DNA of 6,926 bases from an uncultured Collinsella sp. (GTDB taxonomy: Bacteria; Actinomycetota; Coriobacteriia; Coriobacteriales; Coriobacteriaceae). Location: the NCBI GenBank assembly GCA_902495985.1, contig CABUZF010000060.1:1-6926 (forward strand), given 5' to 3'. The translations under genes were made by a program, and so were the position numbers. The notes under the pieces were generated by a model. That model was not told the origin of the DNA. It made no database searches and saw only the letters and a list, made by a program, of their open reading frames with translations. Each line of letters opens with the position of its first letter. Position 1 is the stretch's first letter. Positions 1 through 5,057 of this stretch are shown in pieces.

Positions 1-14
1 GAGGCTCGATCGAG

Positions 15-317
15 ATGGAACTGCATGAGTATATGGAATCTCGCGGGATAACACGCGACTCCATTACCGCCGAGCAGGAGAGGACTCGCGATCGTATCGA
101 AGCCTATAAGCTTGCTCAGACTCGCAGGCTAAAAGATCTAACACAGGCGTCGGTCGCCCAATCGATGGGCGTTTCTCAAAAACGCGTATCCGAGCTCGAG
201 CGTGGGGAATTGGGTTCGATGAGGCTTGACACGCTGAGCAGGTACGCAGAGAGCCTCGGCGGAAAACTGGTTGCAAGCATCGAGTTTCCCGATCGTACCG
301 TTACGCTTGCGCGCTAA
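15..317 (+). CDS. XRE-family helix-turn-helix protein, probable HigA-like antitoxin
   Basis: A 100-residue protein that probably binds DNA as a repressor and may be the antitoxin of a type II toxin-antitoxin pair. Residues about 42-64 form a Cro/C1-type helix-turn-helix, with LTQASVAQSMGVSQ followed by KRVSELERG. The next segment, LDTLSRYAESLGGKL (71-85), is typical of HTH antitoxins paired with RelE/ParE/Gp49-like toxins, as is the short beta-like tail ending in DRTVTLA. The N-terminal part (1-40) is charged and probably helical, as in those antitoxins. The ATG at 15 has a GAGG at 1-4, ten bases upstream. The frame is still open to the left edge, so a longer start cannot be excluded. In this family the toxin usually lies just upstream, which here is outside the window; no partner lies downstream. 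Codon use is less GC-biased than in the following genes, which would fit transfer. The fold is secure; the antitoxin role is inferred. Confidence 0.8.
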   Translation: MELHEYMESRGITRDSITAEQERTRDRIEAYKLAQTRRLKDLTQASVAQSMGVSQKRVSELERGELGSMRLDTLSRYAESLGGKLVASIEFPDRTVTLAR

Positions 318-465
318 AAATCTTCAATTAACCCCCTCACTTTCACCGACTACTAGAGCCGCTCACCAAACCAACATGCGCTCTGGGCAAATAGGTTGAA
401 CGTTTCGTGCGAGAATGCCCCACAGTAAACAAACTTGCACCAGAGCGTAAGGGGCTGGCATACAC
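318..465 (+). other. Intergenic leader of the tsaC-glpK unit, no gene
   Basis: These 148 bases hold no convincing coding sequence. There is no clear intrinsic terminator after the XRE gene. A Shine-Dalgarno-like AAGGGG at 449-454 lies 11 bases before the tsaC ATG. An inverted repeat is present: CGCTCTGG at 379-386 pairs perfectly with CCAGAGCG at 440-447, extended by a G-T and a T-A pair to 377/449, with a loop of 53 bases. A possible -35-like TTGAAC lies at 396-401 but has no matching -10 at normal spacing, so I do not call a promoter. Confidence 0.6.
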
Positions 466-1209
466 ATGCAGACGGTCTATCGGGTATACGAGGGAGCGCG
501 CGAGCCGCATCGGCTTGCAGTCGAGCGCACGGCCGAGCTACTCGGTCGCGGCGGCCTGGCGCTTATTCCAACCGAGACGGTCTACGGTGTCGCCGTGGCG
601 GTCAATGCCTTCTCGGACGCCGTGCCCCAAGATACAAGCGAATTCCCATCGTGGCCGCGCGATCCGCAGGCCACCGTCAACGGCGCCGCGGTCCCCGCAC
701 TCGGTACCGGCTATCGTCGTATCTTTACCCTCAAGCAGCGCGAGCTCACCCAAACGGTTGCCTGGCTGGTCGATGATGCCGAGGCACTCGATCGCTATGG
801 CGTGGATATCCCTCATGAGGCCCGCGTGCTCGCCCGACGATGCTGGCCGGGTGCCCTGACTATCGTGGTTAAGGCGGCCCCCTGCGTGCCGACCTTTATG
901 CGCGCCGCCGACGACACGGTGGCACTTCGCGCTTCGGCCTCGCCCGTGGTGCAGGCGCTCATCCGCGCCTGCGGCAGCCCTCTTGCCTGCACCAGCGCCA
1001 ACACGCATGGCGCGCCCGCGCCGGCAAGTTTTGCCACGGTGGAGGAGCGCATCCTGGAGGGGGTCGATGTGGCCGTCGACGCCGGTGAGACCCCGTGTCG
1101 CGACGCCTCAACCATCGTGTCGTTTCAGCACGGCGAGCTCCAGATCCTGCGCCAAGGCGCGCTTCCCGCATCAGAGATCGAACGGGTCCTGTTCGACCCG
1201 ATGCAATAG
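466..1209 (+). CDS. tsaC: Sua5/YciO/YrdC-family L-threonylcarbamoyladenylate synthase
   Basis: Likely makes threonylcarbamoyl-AMP from threonine, bicarbonate and ATP, the first step of the t6A modification at A37 of ANN-decoding tRNAs, in the cytoplasm. The 247-residue protein is essentially one YrdC domain, with no clear C-terminal Sua5 domain. Motifs in order: IPTETVYG (34-41), FTLKQRE (87-93; the K-x-R pair binds substrate in this family, but the usual following Pro is Glu), WPGALTIVV (127-135), VALRAS (152-157), LACTSANTHG (173-182) and STIVSF (215-220). About 48 residues separate PTETVYG from KQR, against about 21 in E. coli TsaC as I recall it, so there is an insertion of roughly 27 residues (about 45-80) rich in Pro, Ala and Asp. 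The ATG at 466 is the first possible start, since an in-frame stop lies at 448-450. AAGGGG at 449-454 can serve as ribosome binding site. glpK follows after 13 bases, so the two are probably co-transcribed. A YciO-like paralogue of different function cannot be ruled out. Confidence 0.85.
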   Translation: MQTVYRVYEGAREPHRLAVERTAELLGRGGLALIPTETVYGVAVAVNAFSDAVPQDTSEFPSWPRDPQATVNGAAVPALGTGYRRIFTLKQRELTQTVAWLVDDAEALDRYGVDIPHEARVLARRCWPGALTIVVKAAPCVPTFMRAADDTVALRASASPVVQALIRACGSPLACTSANTHGAPAPASFATVEERILEGVDVAVDAGETPCRDASTIVSFQHGELQILRQGALPASEIERVLFDPMQ

Positions 1210-1222
1210 AAAGGTTTAAGCG

Positions 1223-2764
1223 ATGTCGTTGAATCTAGGTAGCCTGGGTATGGAAGATGCCTCGTTTAGCTTTGGCGGTTCCTACATCATGGCGCTCGAC
1301 TGCGGCACTACCTCGGTACTCGCGACCATCGTCGACGAGTACGGCTGCATCGTCGCCCAGGCGCGTCGTGGCGTCAAAACCAGCTTCCCGCGCCCCGGCT
1401 GGGTGGAGCAGGATCCCACGGAGGTGCTTGCCAGCCAGATCGGCGTGATGATGGAGGTCCAGTTTAAGAGCGGCATCCATTCTGACCGCATCGCCGCCAT
1501 CGGTATCTCCAACCAGCGCGAGACCACGGTGGTGTGGGACCGCATAAGCGGCCAACCCATCTATAACGCCATCGTGTGGCAATGCCGTCGCACCGCACCT
1601 CTGATCGACGAGCTGGTCGAGCAGGGCGCAGAAGGGCTGGTGCGCTCCCGCACGGGACTCACGCTCGATCCGTATTTCTCGGCTTCCAAGGTGCAGTGGA
1701 TCCTCGACAACGTCGACGGTGCGCGTGAGAGCGCGGCGGCGGGCGACCTCATGTTCGGCACCATCGACACCTGGCTCATCTACAACCTCACCGGCAGTCA
1801 GGTCTTTGCTACCGACTACACCAATGCCAGCCGCACGGCACTCTTTAATATCCATACGCTCGATTGGGACGACGACCTGCTGGCGCTCTTTGACGTTCCA
1901 CGTTCCATGATGCCCGAGGTTCGTTGGAGCTCGGGCGACTACGGCCGCGTCGCGAGCGACATCATGACCAACATGCCACCCATCATGGGCGTGGCGGGCG
2001 ACCAGCAGGCGTCGCTGTTCGGCCACTGCTGCTTCCATCCCGGCCAGACCAAAAACACCTATGGCACGGGTTGCTTTATGCTCATGAACACCGGCGACGA
2101 GGTCGTCGAATCCAAGAACGGTCTGGTCTCCACGATCGGTATCGCCGCAGACGGCAAGATCAGCTATGCGCTCGAGGGTTCTATCTTTGCCGCCGGCTCA
2201 ACCATGAACTGGCTGCGCAACAACATGGGCATTATCTCGAGCGTGAGCGAATCCGCGCAACTTGCCGCTTCGATCAACGACAACGAGGGCTGCTACTTCG
2301 TCCCCGCCTTCGCTGGCCTGGGCGCTCCCTGGTGGGACCCGCGTGCTCGCGGTATCGTGTGCGGCCTGACCGGCGCCTCGAGTCGCGCGACCATTGTGCG
2401 TGCGGCCTGCGAGTCCATGGCCTACCAGAGTTATGACGTGCTACGCGCCATGGAGCAGGACGTGGGACTTTCGATTGAGCGCCTGTCTGTCGACGGCGGT
2501 GCCTCGCGCAACGAGTTCATCATGCAATTCCAGGCTGATCTGCTGGATATCCCCGTGCTGCAGTGCGAGACGGTGGAGACCACGGCGATTGGCGCCGCGT
2601 ACTTGGCGGGCCTTGCTGTCGGCTATTGGGAGGATTTGGAGGAGCTGGAGCAAAACGCTCAGATCGTCAAAGTCTTCCATCCTCACATGTCCGCCGAGCG
2701 CCGTGAGAGCAACCTCGCTGGTTGGCGTGATGCCGTCAAGCGTTCGCTCAACACCGCTCAGTAG
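1223..2764 (+). CDS. glpK: Glycerol kinase (FGGY carbohydrate kinase family)
   Basis: Predicted to phosphorylate glycerol to sn-glycerol 3-phosphate with ATP in the cytoplasm. At 513 residues it has normal length. The glycerol-site residues expected from E. coli GlpK are present: R99-E100 in SNQRETT, W119 in IVWQ, Y151 in LDPYFSASK and D260-Q261 in VAGDQQAS, where D260 is the catalytic base. The FGGY signature reads YFSASKVQWILDN (151-163). NTYGTGCF (278-285) and SVDGGASRN (422-430) form the nucleotide site of the actin-like fold. The first phosphate loop reads ALDCGTTSVLA (24-34), where GlpK proteins usually have DQGTTSSRA, so the ADP-contacting Arg is Leu here. The segment before GDQQ lacks both the HPr-phosphorylated His loop of Firmicutes enzymes and the GGKGGTR-like FBP loop of E. 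coli. The start at 1223 has AGAAAGG at 1208-1214, eight bases upstream. It adds about 16 residues to the usual N-terminus; ATG 1250 is an alternative. No glpF or glpD is nearby. The family is certain; substrate is very likely glycerol. Confidence 0.92.
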   Translation: MSLNLGSLGMEDASFSFGGSYIMALDCGTTSVLATIVDEYGCIVAQARRGVKTSFPRPGWVEQDPTEVLASQIGVMMEVQFKSGIHSDRIAAIGISNQRETTVVWDRISGQPIYNAIVWQCRRTAPLIDELVEQGAEGLVRSRTGLTLDPYFSASKVQWILDNVDGARESAAAGDLMFGTIDTWLIYNLTGSQVFATDYTNASRTALFNIHTLDWDDDLLALFDVPRSMMPEVRWSSGDYGRVASDIMTNMPPIMGVAGDQQASLFGHCCFHPGQTKNTYGTGCFMLMNTGDEVVESKNGLVSTIGIAADGKISYALEGSIFAAGSTMNWLRNNMGIISSVSESAQLAASINDNEGCYFVPAFAGLGAPWWDPRARGIVCGLTGASSRATIVRAACESMAYQSYDVLRAMEQDVGLSIERLSVDGGASRNEFIMQFQADLLDIPVLQCETVETTAIGAAYLAGLAVGYWEDLEELEQNAQIVKVFHPHMSAERRESNLAGWRDAVKRSLNTAQ

Positions 2765-2886
2765 AGTTGCGACGAGCTGCTCGATACAACAAACCGTTAA
2801 ACTTATGCACGGCGCGCGGCAACAACATCGCCATGCGCCTTGTCAGCAAGGCCATCTTCCGGCCGCAATGAAAGGGGCATCAACCC
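2765..2886 (+). other. glpK-upp intergenic region with probable upp leader
   Basis: These 122 bases separate glpK from upp. The left half holds the dyad at 2766-2790 and an AT-rich patch (2785-2806) unlike the surrounding GC-rich DNA. TAAACT (2798-2803) or TTATGC (2803-2808) could serve as a -10, but no good -35 sits at the right distance, so a promoter is likely but not located. GGCC (2850-2853) and GGCC (2861-2864) can form only a weak 4-bp stem. I see no classical terminator for glpK here. AAAGGGG at 2871-2877 is the upp ribosome binding site. Confidence 0.5.
2766..2790. promoter_or_regulatory. 25-bp interrupted dyad just after glpK, candidate operator
   Basis: GTTG (2766-2769) and CAAC (2787-2790) flank CGAGC (2773-2777) and GCTCG (2779-2783), all symmetric about base 2778. 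Nine of twelve half-site positions are complementary. The single-base centre makes it a poor RNA hairpin but a plausible protein-binding site. It lies two bases after the glpK stop and about 97 bases before upp. No known regulator is recognised, and function is inferred only from symmetry. Confidence 0.35.
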
Positions 2887-3534
2887 ATGACCGTCACCTA
2901 CGATACGTCCCGTGTGACCCTTGTCGATCACCCGCTCGTCCAGCACAAGTTGTCGATCCTGCGCGACAAGAGCACCGGCACCAACCAGTTCCGCCAGCTC
3001 GTGCGCGAGCTCGCACTTTTTGACGGCTACGAGGCCATGCGCGACCTGCCCATGGAAGACGTCGAGGTCGAGACCCCCATCACCACCGCCATGTTTAAGC
3101 AGCTTGCCGGCAAAAAGCTCGCCATCGTTCCCATCCTGCGTGCGGGCCTCGGCATGGTCGACGGTATCCTCGACTTGGTACCCTCGGCTCGCGTGGGCCA
3201 CATCGGTATGGAGCGCGACGAGGTCACCCACGAGCCGCATGAGTATTACTGCAAGATGCCCAAGGATATCGATCAGCGCATCTGCCTGGTTGTCGACCCC
3301 ATGCTCGCCACGGGCGGTTCGGCCGAGATGGCCATCAGCTACCTGCGCGAGCGCGGTGTCAAGGATATCCGCATGCTGTGTATCGTCGCCGCGCCCGAGG
3401 GCCTCAAGTCACTGACCGAAAAGGACCCCGACGTACATATTTATACGTGCGCCATCGACGACCATCTCAACGAGGACGCCTACATCGTTCCGGGCCTGGG
3501 CGACGCCGGCGACCGCATCTACGGTACGCTCTAG
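2887..3534 (+). CDS. upp: Uracil phosphoribosyltransferase
   Basis: Converts uracil and PRPP to UMP and pyrophosphate in pyrimidine salvage; a cytoplasmic enzyme. The 215-residue length is close to the family norm of about 208-210. The N-terminus has the family pattern VTLVDHPLVQHKLSILRDK (10-28), then the conserved FRQLVRELALFDGYEA. IVPILRAGLGMVDGIL (79-94) is the family's central substrate-binding stretch. VVDPMLATGGSA (about 136-147) is the PRPP-binding loop, and PGLGDAGDRIYGT near the C-terminus binds the uracil ring. No key residue is missing. The ATG at 2887 has AAAGGGG at 2871-2877, nine bases upstream. The gene stands alone between glpK and the atp operon and is followed by a strong hairpin at 3577-3611, so it probably ends its own transcript. 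Confidence 0.97.
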   Translation: MTVTYDTSRVTLVDHPLVQHKLSILRDKSTGTNQFRQLVRELALFDGYEAMRDLPMEDVEVETPITTAMFKQLAGKKLAIVPILRAGLGMVDGILDLVPSARVGHIGMERDEVTHEPHEYYCKMPKDIDQRICLVVDPMLATGGSAEMAISYLRERGVKDIRMLCIVAAPEGLKSLTEKDPDVHIYTCAIDDHLNEDAYIVPGLGDAGDRIYGTL

Positions 3535-3576
3535 CCGTTGGGCCTTGTCGGCTACGGTCACAAATACGAAGAAATG

Positions 3577-3618
3577 GTGCGCGCGGGCGAGCAAAAGTCG
3601 TCCACGCGCACTTCTGTT
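3577..3618 (+). terminator. Probable rho-independent terminator of upp
   Basis: GTGCGCG (3577-3583) pairs with CGCGCAC (3605-3611). After one C-A mismatch, GGGCGA (3585-3590) pairs with TCGTCC (3598-3603), with one G-T pair. This gives a stem of about 13 pairs closing a 7-base loop, GCAAAAG. The following TTCTGTT (3612-3618) is a short, imperfect T-tract. The hairpin starts 42 bases after the upp stop and lies ahead of the atp promoter, which is where a terminator is expected. The weak T-tract leaves some read-through possible. Confidence 0.7.
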
Positions 3619-3708
3619 AACGGACGTTTTGCGCTGAGGGGTTCGAAAAAACGTATTACCGTACCGGCGGCATAAAGAAGGCCTTAAGAAAACGTACAGG
3701 TGCGTATT

Positions 3709-3727
3709 AACCGTTTGTTTTACGGTT
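3709..3727. repeat. Inverted repeat overlapping the atp -35 box
   Basis: AACCGT (3709-3714) and ACGGTT (3722-3727) are perfect reverse complements separated by seven bases, TTGTTTT. The right arm overlaps the first two bases of the -35 candidate at 3726. It could be an operator limiting atp transcription, or a coincidence in a short AT-rich stretch. Confidence 0.4.
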
Positions 3728-3753
3728 GTACTTTAGCGATTGGCTCGTACAAT
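3726..3753 (+). promoter_or_regulatory. Candidate sigma-70-type promoter of the atp operon
   Basis: TACAAT at 3748-3753 is one mismatch from the -10 consensus. TTGTAC at 3726-3731 is a partial -35 match (TTG plus mismatches) with a 16-base spacer. Transcription would begin near 3760, giving a leader of about 55 bases before the GTG at 3815. The position just downstream of the upp terminator supports it. The -10 call is reasonable; the -35 is weak. Confidence 0.55.
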
Positions 3754-3814
3754 AGTCACCAATGTTTGGCGGGAACTGTTCTGTGAAGCGTTAAAAAGGA
3801 AAGTGAGGACGCCA

Positions 3815-4126
3815 GTGTTTCAGATAGCCGATCTGCTCGCTATCGTTGCAGGCGCCATCGCGGGCGCAATTGCCTTCCTTCCCTTTGTCTTTACGCTCAA
3901 GCCGGTTCTTGACGATAAGCAGAATGCGGACATGCTCAAGGGTATGGTGAGTCTGGCGGTCTCGGCAGTCGCCCTGCTCGTCTTTACCTTGGTTGTGTTT
4001 GCGTTGTTCGGAGAGGCATTTCGCATGTTCCTCCTGGGCGAGGCGATCGGCTTCGTGGCCTTTATGGCCGCCTGCACGGTTCGCGTCGCCAAGGCGCTGC
4101 GAGATCCTCATGAGGTCGAAAGGTAA
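3815..4126 (+). CDS. Small three-helix membrane protein in the atpI position of the atp operon
   Basis: A predicted 103-residue integral membrane protein. Its position as first gene of the operon suggests an AtpI-like role in ATP synthase assembly or c-ring insertion, but I do not see clear AtpI signature residues. Three hydrophobic segments are visible: about 7-28 (LLAIVAGAIAGAIAFLPFVF), 43-65 (GMVSLAVSAVALLVFTLVVF) and 69-89, the last carrying R70 and E76. AtpI proteins usually have four helices, so this is short or a different family. The GTG at 3815 is preferred: GAGGA at 3805-3809 lies five bases before it, and the protein then starts with a membrane helix. The frame extends upstream to a TTG at 3740, but that codon overlaps the candidate -10 box and has no ribosome site. 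GTG 3803 is a second option. atpB starts three bases after the stop codon, so translation is probably coupled. Confidence 0.75.
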   Translation: MFQIADLLAIVAGAIAGAIAFLPFVFTLKPVLDDKQNADMLKGMVSLAVSAVALLVFTLVVFALFGEAFRMFLLGEAIGFVAFMAACTVRVAKALRDPHEVER

Positions 4127-4129
4127 GTC

Positions 4130-4933
4130 GTGGAAATTTTTGAAAAGCTGCCTGATGAGATTAATCATCTGGTCAGCGAGTTCAGCTCCACCCCTGTCGT
4201 GGGCGATCTGAGCTGCGGCATCACGCAGTACTCGTTTTGGCTGATCGTCTCCACGATCGTGCTCCTGATCGTCCTGGCCGTGTTCAAGAAGAAGCAGACC
4301 CTGGTTCCCAAGGGCTTCTTCGTCAACGGTTTCGAGTACATCATCGAGTACGTCGAGAACGATATAGGCAAGGGCGTTGTGGGTGAGAACTGGAAGAAGC
4401 ACTTCCCGTTCCTGTGCTCGCTTTTCCTGTTCATCCTGATCAATAACATGATCGGCCTGATCCCGGGAATGAAGCCTGGCACCGGCGCAATCGGCTCCAC
4501 CGCTGCGCTCGCCATCTTCGCCTTCGTGTACTTCATCTACTACGGATGCAAGGCTCACGGCGTGATCGGCTACATCAAGAGCCTCGCCCCGCAGGGCGTG
4601 AGCTTCCCGATGAACGTGCTTGTGTGGGTCGTCGAGCTTTTCTCGACCTTCCTGCGCCTCATCACGCTCGCCGTCCGTCTGTTCTGCAACATGTTCGCAG
4701 GACACGTGGTCATGGGCTCGTTCGCCATCATGGCGAGCATGTTCATGCAGCCGCTGCTTCAGCAGGTTTCCGCGGCCCACGCCGTCGGCGCCCTGCCTTC
4801 GCTGGCCTGGCTTGCCATCCTCATCCTGATCTATGCGATCGAGCTTGTGGTCGGCGCCATCCAGGCTTACGTCTTCACGGTCCTTACCGCCGTGTATGTC
4901 TCCGAGGCAGAGGAGGTCGCGGAGGAGGAGTAG
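4130..4933 (+). CDS. atpB: ATP synthase F0 subunit a
   Basis: Membrane subunit a, forming the two proton half-channels against the rotating c ring. The 267-residue protein has several long hydrophobic segments (roughly 33-52, 93-112, 122-140, 162-180, 193-212, 224-257). The signature helix reads ITLAVRLFCNMFAGHVV, with R183 as the essential Arg (E. coli R210), N187 as the conserved Asn (N214) and H192 at the E. coli E219 position. In the last helix, E238 and Q245 match E. coli H245 and Q252. This His/Glu exchange relative to E. coli is known in many F-type enzymes and supports the alignment. The Gly common in RLFGNM is Cys186 here. The C-terminus is acidic, SEAEEVAEEE. The start is GTG at 4130 with AAAGG at 4119-4123, six bases upstream. 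The gene follows the small membrane protein after three bases and precedes atpE by a long 124-base spacer. Confidence 0.96.
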   Translation: MEIFEKLPDEINHLVSEFSSTPVVGDLSCGITQYSFWLIVSTIVLLIVLAVFKKKQTLVPKGFFVNGFEYIIEYVENDIGKGVVGENWKKHFPFLCSLFLFILINNMIGLIPGMKPGTGAIGSTAALAIFAFVYFIYYGCKAHGVIGYIKSLAPQGVSFPMNVLVWVVELFSTFLRLITLAVRLFCNMFAGHVVMGSFAIMASMFMQPLLQQVSAAHAVGALPSLAWLAILILIYAIELVVGAIQAYVFTVLTAVYVSEAEEVAEEE

Positions 4934-5057
4934 TCTTCCGTTCGCGCCTTAAAGGTAAGGTAATTCGTTAAACCGTCGGTGCCCGTACCCATGGAGCCCG
5001 GCAGTTATAAAAAGGTTATCCTGCGTGAAATAAGACACGCACGACAAAGGAGGAATC
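4934..5057 (+). promoter_or_regulatory. atpB-atpE spacer with stem-loop and strong Shine-Dalgarno site
   Basis: These 124 bases form the longest gap inside the operon as seen here. Just before atpE, TGCGTG (5022-5027) and CACGCA (5036-5041) can form a 6-bp stem with the loop AAATAAGA. AAAGGAGG (5046-5053), the best match to the anti-Shine-Dalgarno sequence in the window, then lies four bases from the GTG. A TATAAA at 5006-5011 has no -35 partner. An element that raises AtpE output, needed because the c ring has many copies, is a reasonable inference. No convincing gene is present. Confidence 0.5.

Larger units (their letters stand above)
3619..3814 (+). other. atp operon control region, AT-rich, no gene
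   Basis: This stretch lies between the upp terminator and the first atp gene and is clearly more AT-rich than its surroundings. It contains CGTATTACCGT (3652-3662) and a near-copy CGTATTAACCGT (3703-3714), an inverted repeat at 3709-3727, the candidate promoter at 3726-3753, and a leader of roughly 55 bases running to the start codon at 3815. No open frame here looks coding. Confidence 0.6.

Noticed and set aside
435..464. TTGCAC and CATACA at 18-base spacing as a tsaC promoter
   Set aside because: Transcription would start at or after the ATG at 466, bypassing the AAGGGG ribosome site; the matches are also weak.
538..1008. A 156-codon minus-strand open frame
   Set aside because: It is antisense to the YrdC-family gene and has shadow-type composition.
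1235..2038. A 267-codon minus-strand open frame
   Set aside because: It is fully antisense to glpK, whose motifs are intact, and shows no recognisable domain.
3535..3675. In-frame open extension of 46 codons after the upp stop
   Set aside because: The upp protein already ends with the family's normal C-terminus, and the extension runs through the terminator hairpin. An open run of this length is not surprising by chance in GC-rich DNA.
3740..3814. TTG start 25 codons upstream of the small membrane protein
   Set aside because: No ribosome binding site precedes it, and the best -10 box of the operon lies inside it.
3791..4780. A 329-codon open frame on the minus strand
   Set aside because: It lies antisense to the small membrane protein and atpB, has a His/Asp/Glu-rich composition typical of the reverse of membrane-protein codons, and matches no family I know. 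It is a shadow frame of GC-rich DNA.
5006..5011. TATAAA as an internal promoter before atpE
   Set aside because: No -35-like hexamer lies at 15-19 bases upstream; a lone AT-rich hexamer is not enough.
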